Source: Corallococcus sp. EGB
Lineage (GTDB): Bacteria; Myxococcota; Myxococcia; Myxococcales; Myxococcaceae
Reading direction: 5' to 3'
Length of the DNA: 64,000 bases
NCBI RefSeq assembly: GCF_019968905.1
Contig: NZ_CP079946.1
Location: forward strand, 6,607,356 to 6,671,355
The notes under the pieces are model-generated. The model was not told the DNA's origin and made no database searches. It saw only the letters and a list, made by a program, of their open reading frames with translations. Positions 37,542-46,728 of this stretch are shown in pieces; the first letter of the stretch is position 1; each line of letters starts with the position of its first letter. The translations under genes and the position numbers were made by a program.

Positions 37542-40500
37542 TCACACGTCGGAGGGCGCGTTGCCCTCGGGGGGCAGGCCGCCAATGCCCTCCAGCGCCG
37601 CGGGGGGCTGCTGGGGCGCTCCCAGCTCCAGCCGCTGGCCCTCCTCGCGGCGCGCGGGCAGGTCGATGACGCTCTGGAGCTGCTGGCTCACGGAGCGGAA
37701 GAAGCCGGTGAGCAGCTCCGGCCGGTCCGCCAGCAGGTCCAGGAAGTCGCGCCGGTCGATGACGAGCACGCGCGTGTCCACCGCGGCGATCATGTCCGTG
37801 GGACGGGGCGCGCCGTCGAGCAGGCTCACCTCGCCGATGGCCTCCTTCGCCTGGAAGCGCAGCACGTGCTCGCCGTTGCGGAACGCGTCCACCGCGCCCT
37901 CGACGATGACGTAGAGCGCGTCGCCCGGGTCACCCTGGCTGTAGAGCCGCTGGCCCGTCTTGTAGGACGCCTCGCGCGCCACCTCCGCGATGGCCGCGAT
38001 GTCATCCACGTCGCTCTGGGAGAAGACGCTCACGCCCTCCAGGGCGAACATCCGTTGGACGATGGTATCGCTCATGTCACCCTCCTGCGGGAGCACGTCC
38101 AGCCCGTTCACCCGCGCTACATGGCGGGCGCAAGCGCGCAGCACCACGTCCTCGCTCTGCACCAGGTTCGCCAGCCGCCGCCACAGCCGGCCCGGCGCGC
38201 CCGGCGGGAGCTCGCGGTGGTGGGCCTCCACCTGCTCCATCACCAGCTCGCGCTCCTCCTGCGCCACCAGGTTCTCCAGCAGCTCCAGCGCATAGGCGCG
38301 CCGGCGCGAGTCATTGCCCACCAGGTGCTGGTGGATGCGGCGCATGGCCTGTGGCGGGTGCAGCAGGCCCAGGAGGAAGAACGACAGCTCCAGCGCCTGA
38401 TCCAACCGGTCGCCCACCGCGCGGGTGAGCAGCGACTGGGGCCCCAGCGCCGCCTGCACGTCGCGGAAGGCCCCCACCAGCTGGCGGTACGTGTCGCGGC
38501 GGCGGCCCAGCGCCTCGTGGATGCGGTCCACGTCCACCGGGTGGTCCGGCTGCTCCTCGCGCAGGCGCGACAGCTGCGCGCCGATGCGGAAGTGCAGCGC
38601 CGCGTCGTCGCGCACGTTGGAGAACAGCAGCGCGTTGAGCGCCGCGGACGAACCGATGCCGCGAAGCACGCGGGGCAGTTGCATGCGCATGGCCAGCGGC
38701 GCGGCCTTGTTGTTGAGCTGCAGCTCCAACAGCGGCGTCACCGCGTCGCCCAGCTGCACCAGCGACTCGCGCGCGGCGGGGCGCTCCTCGCGCCAGGACA
38801 GGAACGGCAGGAGGCGCGGCGCCAGCTCCACGTAGCCGCCCTCCCCCACCGCCACCAGCGCCACGCGCCGCACGGAGATGTCCATGTCCTCCAGATAGAG
38901 CGACAGCGGCGCCGCGAACCGGGGGTCCTTCAACCGGCCCAACAGCCGCGCCACCTCGCGCCGCTCGGCCACGGGCGCGTGGTCTCCCTTCGCCAGCAGC
39001 TCGCGCAGGGACTCCAGCGCCGCGGAGTTGCCCTGCGTGCGCATCAGCGCGCCAATGGCCGCGCAGCGCAGGCCCACGTCGGAGCTGGTGAGCAGCGGCG
39101 GCAACAGCCGCTCCGCGCGCTCCGGGGACAGGCGCGCCAGCGCCCACACGGCCTGGTCGCGAGGGCGCCGGGGGCCCTCCTCCACCAGCCGCTCCAGCAT
39201 GGGCGCCAGCTCCCGCGCCTCCATGGACAGGGCCAGCGTCACGCCGCGCTCCTGCACGCGCTCGTGGGGGTGGCTGAGCAGCGCGGCCAGGTGCTGCCGC
39301 AGGGGCGACGCCTCCGCGTGCTCCAGCATGTCCACCGCGCGCAGCACCCGCTCCGGGGTGGGCGCCCCCAGCGCCTCCACCAGGAGCTTCTGCGCCTCGC
39401 CGCCCAGCTCCACCTCTTCCTCTTCGTGGGCGCCCACCTGTTCGCCCAGCGCCGTGAGGTACGCGGGCTTGAGGCGCACGAGCAGCAGGCCCAGCGCGGC
39501 GCACAGCGCCACCACCGCGACGGCCATGGTGAGGCCGTTGGCGCCCCGGCCCGCGCCGATGAGCAGGACGCCCGCCAGCACCACGCCGCCCTTGCGCAGA
39601 AGCCCGTCCACCGCGCTGCGCAGCCCCTCGCGCTGCTCGTCCGGCACGGCCGCGTAGAGCAGCTGGATGCCCACCGGGAGGATGGAGTAGCTCACCGCCG
39701 TCTCCACCAGCCGCAGCAGGTGCACCGGCCACAGCTGCCCCGTCACCAGCGTGGCGCCCGCCAGCGGCGCGAGCACCATGGGCACCAGCGCCAGGTACAT
39801 GAGCAGGCCCATGCGCTTGAGCAGCCGCTCCGCCACGAGCAGCTGGAAGGCCACGCAGAACAGGCCAATCCACAGCTGCAGCGAGCCGAACAGCGCCGCC
39901 AGCCCGTCCTCGCTGAGCGTGCCCTCCACGCGCAGGCGGAAGAGGTAGTCCACGAAGGACGACAGCACGGCGAAGGCGATGCCCAGCGCCGCCAGCACCT
40001 GCGCGTACGGGCTCTCCCCCAGGTAGCTCCACGCGGGGAACCACGCCTGCAGCGAGCGCGGGCGCGCGGGCTGCGCCGGCTCCGCCTTGTGCAGGTGGTG
40101 GAAGATGGCGCCCGCGGCCAGCAGGCTCACCGCGCCGCTCACCACCACCGCGGGCGTGCCCAACCGCTCCGCCAGCGCCTGCACCAGCAGGCCCCCCGCG
40201 ATGCCGCCGCCCATGCCAAAGCCGTTGAGCACCGTGAACGCCCGGCGCGCCTCGCGCGCGTCGAACGCGGCCGCCATGCGCCCCCAGAAGCGGAACGACA
40301 CGAACGTGCTGAAGCAGTCCGCGAAGAGGTACAGCGCCAGCGCCGGCATGCGCTGCCCCGCGGACAGCGCCGCCGCCAGCCCCAGCGCCAGCACCCCACC
40401 CACCCCGGTGAGGATGCCCGGGGACTCGGTGGGCGCCCCCGGCCGGCCGCGCGGCAGCAGCGTCAGCGCCGCCGTCATCAACGCACCCAGGAGGTAGAGG

Positions 40501-40646
40501 TACGGCAGCGCCTGGGACTCGAAGCGCGACAGCACCAGCGCGTTCGCGGACGTCTTGAGCTGCGTCACCCCAGCGATGAGCGCGAACTGGAAGGCACCCG
40601 CCGGCAGGACGCGGCGGTTCCAGGATGAGGTTTCAGAAGGGGCCAC
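37542..40646 (-). CDS. NTT-like transporter / HEAT-repeat / cyclic-nucleotide-binding fusion
   Basis: This 1034-aa protein has three parts. Residues about 10-420 are polytopic (12 or so helices; FALIAGVTQLKTSANALVLS near the start), resembling ATP/ADP-translocase or MFS-type carriers. Residues about 430-860 are alpha-helical HEAT-like repeats (for example RPRDQAVWALARLSPERAER). Residues about 885-1010 form a cyclic-nucleotide-binding domain (YSQGDPGDALYVIVEGAVDA, then EAIGEVSLLDGAPRPTDMIA). The arginine of the phosphate-binding cassette is conserved (APRPTD). It starts with GTG; no good ribosome site is visible. Transport regulated by cAMP or c-di-nucleotides is a plausible inference, and the substrate is unknown. 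Confidence 0.88.
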   Translation of the reverse strand: MAPSETSSWNRRVLPAGAFQFALIAGVTQLKTSANALVLSRFESQALPYLYLLGALMTAALTLLPRGRPGAPTESPGILTGVGGVLALGLAAALSAGQRMPALALYLFADCFSTFVSFRFWGRMAAAFDAREARRAFTVLNGFGMGGGIAGGLLVQALAERLGTPAVVVSGAVSLLAAGAIFHHLHKAEPAQPARPRSLQAWFPAWSYLGESPYAQVLAALGIAFAVLSSFVDYLFRLRVEGTLSEDGLAALFGSLQLWIGLFCVAFQLLVAERLLKRMGLLMYLALVPMVLAPLAGATLVTGQLWPVHLLRLVETAVSYSILPVGIQLLYAAVPDEQREGLRSAVDGLLRKGGVVLAGVLLIGAGRGANGLTMAVAVVALCAALGLLLVRLKPAYLTALGEQVGAHEEEEVELGGEAQKLLVEALGAPTPERVLRAVDMLEHAEASPLRQHLAALLSHPHERVQERGVTLALSMEARELAPMLERLVEEGPRRPRDQAVWALARLSPERAERLLPPLLTSSDVGLRCAAIGALMRTQGNSAALESLRELLAKGDHAPVAERREVARLLGRLKDPRFAAPLSLYLEDMDISVRRVALVAVGEGGYVELAPRLLPFLSWREERPAARESLVQLGDAVTPLLELQLNNKAAPLAMRMQLPRVLRGIGSSAALNALLFSNVRDDAALHFRIGAQLSRLREEQPDHPVDVDRIHEALGRRRDTYRQLVGAFRDVQAALGPQSLLTRAVGDRLDQALELSFFLLGLLHPPQAMRRIHQHLVGNDSRRRAYALELLENLVAQEERELVMEQVEAHHRELPPGAPGRLWRRLANLVQSEDVVLRACARHVARVNGLDVLPQEGDMSDTIVQRMFALEGVSVFSQSDVDDIAAIAEVAREASYKTGQRLYSQGDPGDALYVIVEGAVDAFRNGEHVLRFQAKEAIGEVSLLDGAPRPTDMIAAVDTRVLVIDRRDFLDLLADRPELLTGFFRSVSQQLQSVIDLPARREEGQRLELGAPQQPPAALEGIGGLPPEGNAPSDV

Positions 40647-40851
40647 GGGCGCGGGAATGCGGACAGGATAACCGGGAGCCCGCTATTCACGAATAACACT
40701 CTTCGGGTCCTTCCCTCATCCGTCCTCCGGTCCGAGCCGCCCGCCCGCCTGCCCGGCGTCATGGCCGGACGTAGGGTGCTTGCGGCTCCCACGGAGGGAC
40801 ATGCCTGGGAGTCCCACGGAACGCGGTCCGCGTGGCGTACACTCCGGCGCC

Positions 40852-41700
40852 GTGACGCCCACCCCCGACACCCTGCTCGACGGCACCCACACGGTGCTGA
40901 CCCCGGAGTACGTGGAGTTCCGCTTCACGCTCGCGGGCGTGTACGCGCGCTTCCTCGCGTGGCTGCTGGACGCACTCATCGTCGGCCTCGCCACGTCGGT
41001 GGTGCTGATGGCGCTCCAGCTGGGCATGTCCGCGTTCCCGGGGTTCGCGAGCGCCCTGAGCATCGTCGTCTACTTCCTGGTGGACTGGGGCTACGCCATC
41101 ACCCTGGAGACCGCGTGGGCGGGCCAGACGGTGGGCAAGCGCGTGATGTCGCTCCGGGTCATCCAGGAGAGCGGCGTGCGCATCGGCTTCTACCACGCGG
41201 CCCTGCGCAACCTGGCGCGCGTGGTGGACCGGCTGCCGGTGCTCTACCTCGTGGGCGGTTCGGTCGCGCTCGTGTCCCGCTCGCACCAGCGGCTGGGGGA
41301 CCTCCTGGCGGGAACCATCGTCGTGCGCGAGCGGCGCCTGAAGGCGCCCTCCGCCCTGGAGACGCGCGGCAATGAGGGCCTGCTGGCGGATCCGCTGTTC
41401 GCCTCGCGCGTGAAGCGCCTGTCCACCGAGGAGCGGGAGCTGGTGCTGTCCTCGGCCCTGCGCCGCGAGGAGCTGCGGCTGGAGGCCCGGCTCACGCTGT
41501 TCTCCGCGCTGGGCGCCCGGCTGCAGGACTCGCTGGCCATGGAGAAGCCCGCCCACCTCTCGGATGAGAAGTGGACGCTGCTCGTCGCCGCCGCCCTGCT
41601 GCCGCCCCCGGGACAGCGCCCGGGGCGGTCCACGTCCGGACCTAGAAGTACGTCGCCAGGCCCAGGGAGCCCGTCAGCGACTTCTGCGTATCCTCGTTGA
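40852..41700 (+). CDS. RDD-family membrane protein
   Basis: This 282-aa protein has an RDD domain with about three helices: the first contains the RDD-like R..D pair (GVYARFLAWLLDALIVGLAT), then YFLVDWGYAITLETAWAGQT, GKRVMSLRV and LPVLYLVGGSVALVS, then HQRLGDLLAGTIVV. A soluble helical tail (about residues 160-260) follows. RDD genes often accompany SpoIIM and MoxR/DUF58 genes, which lie about 8 kb away here. The start is uncertain: GTG at 40852 fits the conserved beginning, while ATG at 40801 has GGAGGG very close to it. The last 59 bases run antisense into the neighbouring barrel gene. Confidence 0.85.
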   Translation: MTPTPDTLLDGTHTVLTPEYVEFRFTLAGVYARFLAWLLDALIVGLATSVVLMALQLGMSAFPGFASALSIVVYFLVDWGYAITLETAWAGQTVGKRVMSLRVIQESGVRIGFYHAALRNLARVVDRLPVLYLVGGSVALVSRSHQRLGDLLAGTIVVRERRLKAPSALETRGNEGLLADPLFASRVKRLSTEERELVLSSALRREELRLEARLTLFSALGARLQDSLAMEKPAHLSDEKWTLLVAAALLPPPGQRPGRSTSGPRSTSPGPGSPSATSAYPR

Positions 41701-42160
41701 GCGCGAGGTAGAAGTTGTACTGCACGCGCACGCCCAGGCTCACCGAGTCGCTGAGGAAGAAGTCCACGCCCGCGTTGGGCCCGATGCCCACGAAGTTGCT
41801 GATGCTGTCCTTGAAGACGATGAGGTAGCTCACGTCCGTCCCGATGTACGGGCGGATGGTCTCCTCCAGCAGCAGGTAGCGGATGCCCAGCGACGGCGCC
41901 AGCCCCACCACGCGCTTCTCGGGCGCGGCGTAGGTGTCCTTCGGGAACATCACCTTCGACAGCGAGACGACCTCGAAGCCGTTCTCGATGTAGAGGCTGC
42001 CCTCCAGGCCGACGAACGGCGTGCCCGCGAGTCCCGCGGTGCTCTTGAAGTCCATGTAGCCCAGCGAGAGGCCCAGACTCCGGTTGGAGAACTGCGCGTG
42101 AGCAGGAGCCGCGCCCAGCAGGGCAGCGAGCAAGCCGAAAGCACAAAGGTAGGTACGCAT
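41642..42160 (-). CDS. Small outer-membrane beta-barrel protein
   Basis: This 172-aa protein has a signal peptide (TYLCAFGLLAALLGAAPAHA) followed by alternating hydrophobic strands with glycine and aromatic girdles (LGLSLGYMDF, FVGLEGSLYIENGFEVV, APSLGIRYLLLE, GVRVQYNFYLAL). It ends in Phe (GLATYF), the classic C-terminal signature for barrel insertion by the Bam complex. Eight strands fit the length, like OmpW- or OmpA-type small barrels. Function is unknown. The 3' end overlaps the convergent RDD gene. Confidence 0.83.
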   Translation of the reverse strand: MRTYLCAFGLLAALLGAAPAHAQFSNRSLGLSLGYMDFKSTAGLAGTPFVGLEGSLYIENGFEVVSLSKVMFPKDTYAAPEKRVVGLAPSLGIRYLLLEETIRPYIGTDVSYLIVFKDSISNFVGIGPNAGVDFFLSDSVSLGVRVQYNFYLALNEDTQKSLTGSLGLATYF

Positions 42161-42263
42161 GGCGGCGCACTCTACAGCCGCCCTAACCCATGGAAAACAG
42201 CGCTGATTCAGCGGAAGGCCGCCGTTGCCTCTCGGGGTGGCGCTCTCCTACACTCGGTCGGCC

Positions 42264-43325
42264 ATGCGTCTTCGCCGCCTCGTCCTCACGCTGACCGCCG
42301 CCGCCTCCCTCACCACCACTGCCTGTCTCAGCACGCCGCCGCCACACGAGCGGGCGCTCATCAACAACGAGCTGTGCGCACAGGAGATGGCCAACGGGGA
42401 CCTGCAGAAGGCGGAGACCTACTGCAACCTGGGCCTGGAGTTCTCCCCCCAGTACGCGGACCTGTGGGCCAACAAGGGCCTCATCGCCATGTACTCGGGC
42501 AACAAGGGCAAGGCGAAGGAGTTCTTCATCAAGGCCCTGCGCTTCAACCAGGAGCACCTGCAGGCCTACCAGAACCTGGGCATCCTCTATCTGGAGGAAG
42601 GCGCCTACGGAAAGGCCCACGACAACTTCAAGCGCGCCCTGCAGGTGAACCCGGACAACCTGGAGTCGCGCTACAACCTGGGCCTCACCTTCATGAAGAT
42701 GGGCAAGAAGAAGGAGGCCACGAAGGAGTTCAACACGCTGCTCGCGGTCAACCCCAACGTGGCCAACGCCCACCACAACCTCGGCATCATGGCCTACGAG
42801 GACAAGGACCTGGAGGGCGCCTACGAGCACATCTCCCAGGCCGCCCAGCTCACGCCGGACGCCGCGGAGGTGTGGCACGACCTGGGCACCGTGCTGATGG
42901 ATCAGAGCCGCTTCGCGGAGGCGCGCGAGGCCTTTGGCAACTGCGCCCGCCTGGATGAGAAGAACGCCAGCTGCCTCAACAACCTGGCCGTCGCCCAGCG
43001 CAAGGTGGCCCTCACCGACTCCGCCCTCAAGGAGCTCAAGGACACCCAGACGGCGGAGAACAGCGCCCCCGCCATGTACCTGCTCGCGCGCCAGTACCGG
43101 GAGAAGGGCCTGCTCACGGAGGAGGAGAACGCCTACCGCAAGTGCGTGAAGCTGGACGCCAAGTTCGCGCCCTGCCACTTCGGCCTCTTCCAGATCTTCT
43201 CCGCGGCCCAGAAGAAGTCCCACGCGGAGACGGCCTGCAAGAACTTCATGAAGTTTGGAACCTCCGAGGAATTCCCCACCGAGTACACGACGTGTGAGAG
43301 ATTCCTGGCCAACGACTCGTTCTAG
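42264..43325 (+). CDS. TPR-repeat lipoprotein
   Basis: This 353-aa protein has a lipoprotein signal peptide with the acceptor Cys near residue 21 (LTTTACLS), then about eight tetratricopeptide repeats. Examples are AYQNLGILYLEEGAYGKAHD, SRYNLGLTFMKMGKKKEATK, AHHNLGIMAYEDKDLEGAYE and VWHDLGTVLMDQSRFAEARE. The C-terminal part has several cysteines (ASCLNN, YRKCVK, FAPCHFG, AETACK, TTCERF) that may form periplasmic disulphides. It resembles PilF/Tgl-type pilotins in plan, but the length and Cys content differ, so no specific role is given. A longer in-frame start 13 codons upstream would spoil the signal peptide. Confidence 0.85.
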   Translation: MRLRRLVLTLTAAASLTTTACLSTPPPHERALINNELCAQEMANGDLQKAETYCNLGLEFSPQYADLWANKGLIAMYSGNKGKAKEFFIKALRFNQEHLQAYQNLGILYLEEGAYGKAHDNFKRALQVNPDNLESRYNLGLTFMKMGKKKEATKEFNTLLAVNPNVANAHHNLGIMAYEDKDLEGAYEHISQAAQLTPDAAEVWHDLGTVLMDQSRFAEAREAFGNCARLDEKNASCLNNLAVAQRKVALTDSALKELKDTQTAENSAPAMYLLARQYREKGLLTEEENAYRKCVKLDAKFAPCHFGLFQIFSAAQKKSHAETACKNFMKFGTSEEFPTEYTTCERFLANDSF

Positions 43326-43352
43326 CCGTCCCTTCGGGTAGCGACACACGCG

Positions 43353-44408
43353 ATGAGCGTCCGTCTGACCGTCACGCAGCGCAGCGAGGCCGGAGGCGCC
43401 TCGGGCAAAGAGGTCGTCCTCGACGACTCCGTCATCACCCTGGGGCGGGACAAGACCTGCCAGGTGGTGCTCCCGCAGCAGGCGGTGTCGCGCAACCACG
43501 CGCGCATCAGCCAGGAGGGCACCCTCTACTTCCTGGAAGACCTGGGCAGCGCCTACGGCACGAAGATCAACGGCAAGACGCTCCCCAAGGGAGAGAAGGA
43601 ACTGCTGCGCAACGGCGACATCATCGCCATCGCGCAGTACGACGTCCGCTTCGACAAGGTCGTGGAGATTGCCCCGGACGTCAGCGACAAGACGTCCTTC
43701 CTCGCGCGCGGCATCTTGAAGGACGCGATGCGCGGCCTCGCCGGCGGCGAGGAGCGCTTCCTGCGCTACATGAACGGCCCGCGAGAGGGCCAGCGCATCG
43801 AAATCTCCGAGGCCCAGGAGCACATCTTCGGCCGCGACGAGAAGGAAGCCGACGTCATCCTCAAGGACGACCTCGTCTCCCGCAAGCACGCCAAGGTCCG
43901 CCGCGACTGGTCCGGCACGCACGTGGAGGACCTGGGCAGCCGCAACGGCATCAAGGTCAACAAGAAGCGGGTGAACCGCAAGGCGCTCAAGGACGGCGAC
44001 GAGCTGGAGATTGGCGCCACCCGCTTCGTCTACGTGGACCCCGCCGAGCCCCCCGACGAGCCGGCGGTGAGCCTCTCCTCGGAGAGCGTCGCCAGCGCCC
44101 CCGCCCCCTCGCCGCCGCGCCCCTCCCCGCCCCGCCGCGAGGAGCCACCGCCGCCCGAGCCCGAACCGCAGCCGCAGCCCGAGCCCGAACCGCAGCCCGA
44201 GGAGCAGGCCGCCTCCGAGGCCCCGTCCGAGGCCTCCTCCGAAGAGCCGCAGCCCGACGCCGGCATGGACATGCCCATGCCGGAACCCGAGCCCGTCCCG
44301 GCCATGTCCCCGCTCGCGGACAAGAAGAAGCTCGTCCCGCTCATCGTGATGGGCGTGGTGGGGCTGAGCTTCCTGGTGCTGATGATCGCCGTGCTCGCGG
44401 GCGCCTGA
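43353..44408 (+). CDS. Double-FHA membrane protein
   Basis: This 351-aa protein has two FHA domains: about residues 24-100 (ITLGRDKTCQVVLPQQAVSR then NHARISQ and LGSAYGTKINGK) and about 148-220 (HIFGRDEKEADVILKDDLVS then RKHAKVRRD and LGSRNGIKVNKK). A Pro/Glu-rich linker follows (about 230-315), then a C-terminal membrane helix (LVPLIVMGVVGLSFLVLMIA). The FHA domains would face the cytoplasm and bind phosphothreonine. It lies next to the T3SS genes but on the opposite strand. FHA proteins are found with some secretion systems (SctD carries one), though this protein's C-terminal anchor is the reverse of SctD. A link to secretion is only speculative. Confidence 0.87.
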   Translation: MSVRLTVTQRSEAGGASGKEVVLDDSVITLGRDKTCQVVLPQQAVSRNHARISQEGTLYFLEDLGSAYGTKINGKTLPKGEKELLRNGDIIAIAQYDVRFDKVVEIAPDVSDKTSFLARGILKDAMRGLAGGEERFLRYMNGPREGQRIEISEAQEHIFGRDEKEADVILKDDLVSRKHAKVRRDWSGTHVEDLGSRNGIKVNKKRVNRKALKDGDELEIGATRFVYVDPAEPPDEPAVSLSSESVASAPAPSPPRPSPPRREEPPPPEPEPQPQPEPEPQPEEQAASEAPSEASSEEPQPDAGMDMPMPEPEPVPAMSPLADKKKLVPLIVMGVVGLSFLVLMIAVLAGA

Positions 44409-44467
44409 AGCCGGGCGCGCCTCGCGCGTCCACGCGCGGCGTCCGTTCCCTGCCCCCCGGTAACGAA

Positions 44468-44493
44468 CAGGCCCCCGCCGAAGCGGAGGCCTG
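44468..44493 (-). terminator. Intrinsic terminator after sctV
   Basis: On the minus strand CAGGCC-CCGC pairs with GCGG-GGCCTG across one mismatch, with a TTCG loop, followed by TTCGTT. It lies 23 bases beyond the sctV stop and probably ends the TPR-sctV transcript. Confidence 0.6.
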
Positions 44494-44515
44494 GTCCATC
44501 ACACCCTCCCGGCCG

Positions 44516-46642
44516 CTACCGGCCGGATGCGATGCGCGCCACCGGCTGGATGTTCAGGTCCGGGGACAGCTCCTGGTAGCTGAGGATGGAGAACGACGGG
44601 TTGAACTCGTACTCCAGCAGCTTGCGCACGTAGCGGCGGATGTCCATCGCCGTGAGGATGACGGGGCGCTGGGCGCTGGGCGGCAGGTGGCCGCATTCCG
44701 AGCGCACCGCGCCGACGATCTCCTGGGCGATCTCCGGCTCCAGCGCCAGGTGGGCGCCCGCGGAGGTGCGCTTGATGGAGCTGCGGATGGCCTCCTCGAT
44801 GTTCGGGTCGAGCAGGTACACCACCAGCGTGCCGGTACCACGCGCGTACTTGTGGGAGATGTAGCGGCGCAGCGAGGCGCGGACATGCTCGGTGAGCATG
44901 ACGTTGTCCGCCTCCACCTGTCCGTACTCCGACAGGGCCTGGAGGATGCCGCGCAGATCGCGGATGGAGATCTCCTCCTCCACCAGGCGCCCGAGGATGT
45001 CCGTCAGCTTCAGCACGTTGACGATCTTCGGGACGACCTCCTTGACGATGGCCGGGAACGCCTTCTCCAGCTGCTCCAGCATCGTCTGCGTCTCCTGCAC
45101 GCCCACGAACTCGCGGGCGTTCTTCCGCAGCACGGCGGCGGTGTGCAGGATGATGTAGCCGGGCACGTCCCAGGTGGTGAGGCCCGCGGACTCGAGCGTG
45201 TCCCGGAACTGCTCGGGCACCCACGCGGCGGGCTGGCGCGTCGCGGGGTTGATGGCCTCGAAGCCGGGGATGTTCATCAGCTTGAGGCGATCCACCGTGT
45301 CGTTCACCAGGATGTGGCCCAGGGTGGCCTGGCCGGTGACGACGGGCACCTCGTTGATCTGGATCTGGTAGGCCCCGGGCGGCAGGCCGCCATTGCCGCG
45401 CGCGCGCACACCGGGGAAGCGCACGCCCAGTTCCACGAAGAGGCCGTCGCGCATGAACGGGATGAGCTCGAAGAGGAACTTGCCGCCGTCCTGCCGCGAG
45501 TCCACGTACGGCACCAGCGCGTCGGACACCTCCAGCACGATGGGCGTGACGACGGGGATGAACAGCTCCGAGTCCGGATTGAGCTGCTCCTTGGGCGGAG
45601 GCTCCGCGGACACGGGCGTGCCGAAGCTGGACTCCATCGCGGGACCGGCCTCCTCGGCGGCCAGCGCCTCGTCGCGCTTGCGCATCATCGAGTAGGCGCC
45701 GAAGCCCGCACCCGCGCCCAGGATGAAGAAGGGAACCTTGGGGAGGCCGGGGATGAGGCCCAGGGCGATGAGCATGCCCGCCGCGATGGCGATGGCCTTC
45801 GGGAAGGCGGTGAGCTGGCTGCCCACGTCCTTGCCCAGGTGCGCGCCCTCCTCCTCGCCGCCCACGCGCGTCACCAGGATGCCGGCGCAGGTGGAGATGA
45901 GGATGGCGGGGATCATGCCGACAAGACCGTCACCGATGGTGAGCAGCGTGTACTTCTGCGCGGCGTCACCGGCGGACAGGCCCTTCTGCGTCACGCCGAT
46001 GATGAGGCCGCCCACGATGTTGATGACCGTGATGATGATGGACGCGATGGCGTCGCCCTTCACGAACTTCATGGCGCCGTCCATGGCGCCGAAGAGCTGG
46101 CTCTCACGCTCCAGGTCGCGGCGCTTCTTCTTCATCTGATCCTGATCAATGACGCCCGCGCGCAGGTCCGCGTCGATGGACATCTGCTTGCCGGGCATCG
46201 CGTCCAGGGTGAAGCGCGCGGCCACTTCCGCGACGCGCTCCGAGCCCTTGGAGATGACGATGAAGTTCACCACCACCAGGATGAGGAAGAGGATGGCACC
46301 GACGACGAAGTTGCCCTGGACCACGAACTGACCGAACGCGACCACGACTTCGCCCGGGTCACCGGTGAGCAGGATGAGTCGCGTGGTGGAGATGGTCAGC
46401 GACAGGCGGAACATCGTCGTGATCAGCAGGATCGTCGGGAACGACGACAGGTACAGCGCGCTGGGCACGTAGAGGGAGATGAGGAGCAGTACCACCGAGA
46501 TGCTGATGTTCAGCGTCAGCAACACGTCCAGGATGAGCGTCGGCAGCGGGACGATCATCATCCCGATGATCGCGACCACGACCACCGCCAGGACGATGTC
46601 GGAGTACTTGTTCAGGAAGCTGTTCGGATCGGCGTTGGCCAT
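44516..46642 (-). CDS. sctV: T3SS export gate protein SctV (FlhA/LcrD family)
   Basis: This 708-aa protein has eight or so N-terminal membrane helices (about residues 15-320) followed by a large cytoplasmic domain. The FHIPEP-family signature is clear: VGAILFLILVVVNFIVISKG, then SERVAEVAARFTLDAMPGKQ, MSIDADLRAGVIDQDQ, and RRDLERESQLFGAMDGAMKF. SctV forms the nonameric export gate that takes up substrates with SctU. Candidate starts lie at 46693, 46654 and 46642; 46642 (MANADPNSFLNKYSD) has AGGA about 11 bases upstream and fits family length. A SycD-like TPR gene precedes it in the same direction. Confidence 0.95.
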   Translation of the reverse strand: MANADPNSFLNKYSDIVLAVVVVAIIGMMIVPLPTLILDVLLTLNISISVVLLLISLYVPSALYLSSFPTILLITTMFRLSLTISTTRLILLTGDPGEVVVAFGQFVVQGNFVVGAILFLILVVVNFIVISKGSERVAEVAARFTLDAMPGKQMSIDADLRAGVIDQDQMKKKRRDLERESQLFGAMDGAMKFVKGDAIASIIITVINIVGGLIIGVTQKGLSAGDAAQKYTLLTIGDGLVGMIPAILISTCAGILVTRVGGEEEGAHLGKDVGSQLTAFPKAIAIAAGMLIALGLIPGLPKVPFFILGAGAGFGAYSMMRKRDEALAAEEAGPAMESSFGTPVSAEPPPKEQLNPDSELFIPVVTPIVLEVSDALVPYVDSRQDGGKFLFELIPFMRDGLFVELGVRFPGVRARGNGGLPPGAYQIQINEVPVVTGQATLGHILVNDTVDRLKLMNIPGFEAINPATRQPAAWVPEQFRDTLESAGLTTWDVPGYIILHTAAVLRKNAREFVGVQETQTMLEQLEKAFPAIVKEVVPKIVNVLKLTDILGRLVEEEISIRDLRGILQALSEYGQVEADNVMLTEHVRASLRRYISHKYARGTGTLVVYLLDPNIEEAIRSSIKRTSAGAHLALEPEIAQEIVGAVRSECGHLPPSAQRPVILTAMDIRRYVRKLLEYEFNPSFSILSYQELSPDLNIQPVARIASGR

Positions 46643-46728
46643 CGGCGGCGCCATCCTAATCCGTGCGCGCCCCCAAGCCCAAGGGGGGGCCATCCCTCAC
46701 CTGTCCGGCGAGGGAGCCTGCGGTCCGG

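Noticed and set aside
37866..40628. Very long plus-strand open frame opposite the fusion gene
   Set aside because: It is antisense to a well-supported protein; its Arg/His/Gln/Ala-rich composition is typical of the shadow frame in high-GC DNA.
40683..40695. TATTC-AC-GAATA palindrome as an operator in the 40647-40851 gap
   Set aside because: It is a lone short palindrome with no second copy; it may mark an AT-rich promoter for the fusion gene, but no -10/-35 pair was convincing.
42264..43325. TPR lipoprotein as the type IV pilus pilotin Tgl/PilF
   Set aside because: It is longer, has a Cys-rich C-terminus and lies away from pilus genes, so the plan alone is not enough.
43353..44408. Double-FHA membrane protein as SctD
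   Set aside because: SctD has an N-terminal FHA-like domain, a central helix and periplasmic ring domains; this protein ends at its membrane helix and has two FHA domains.
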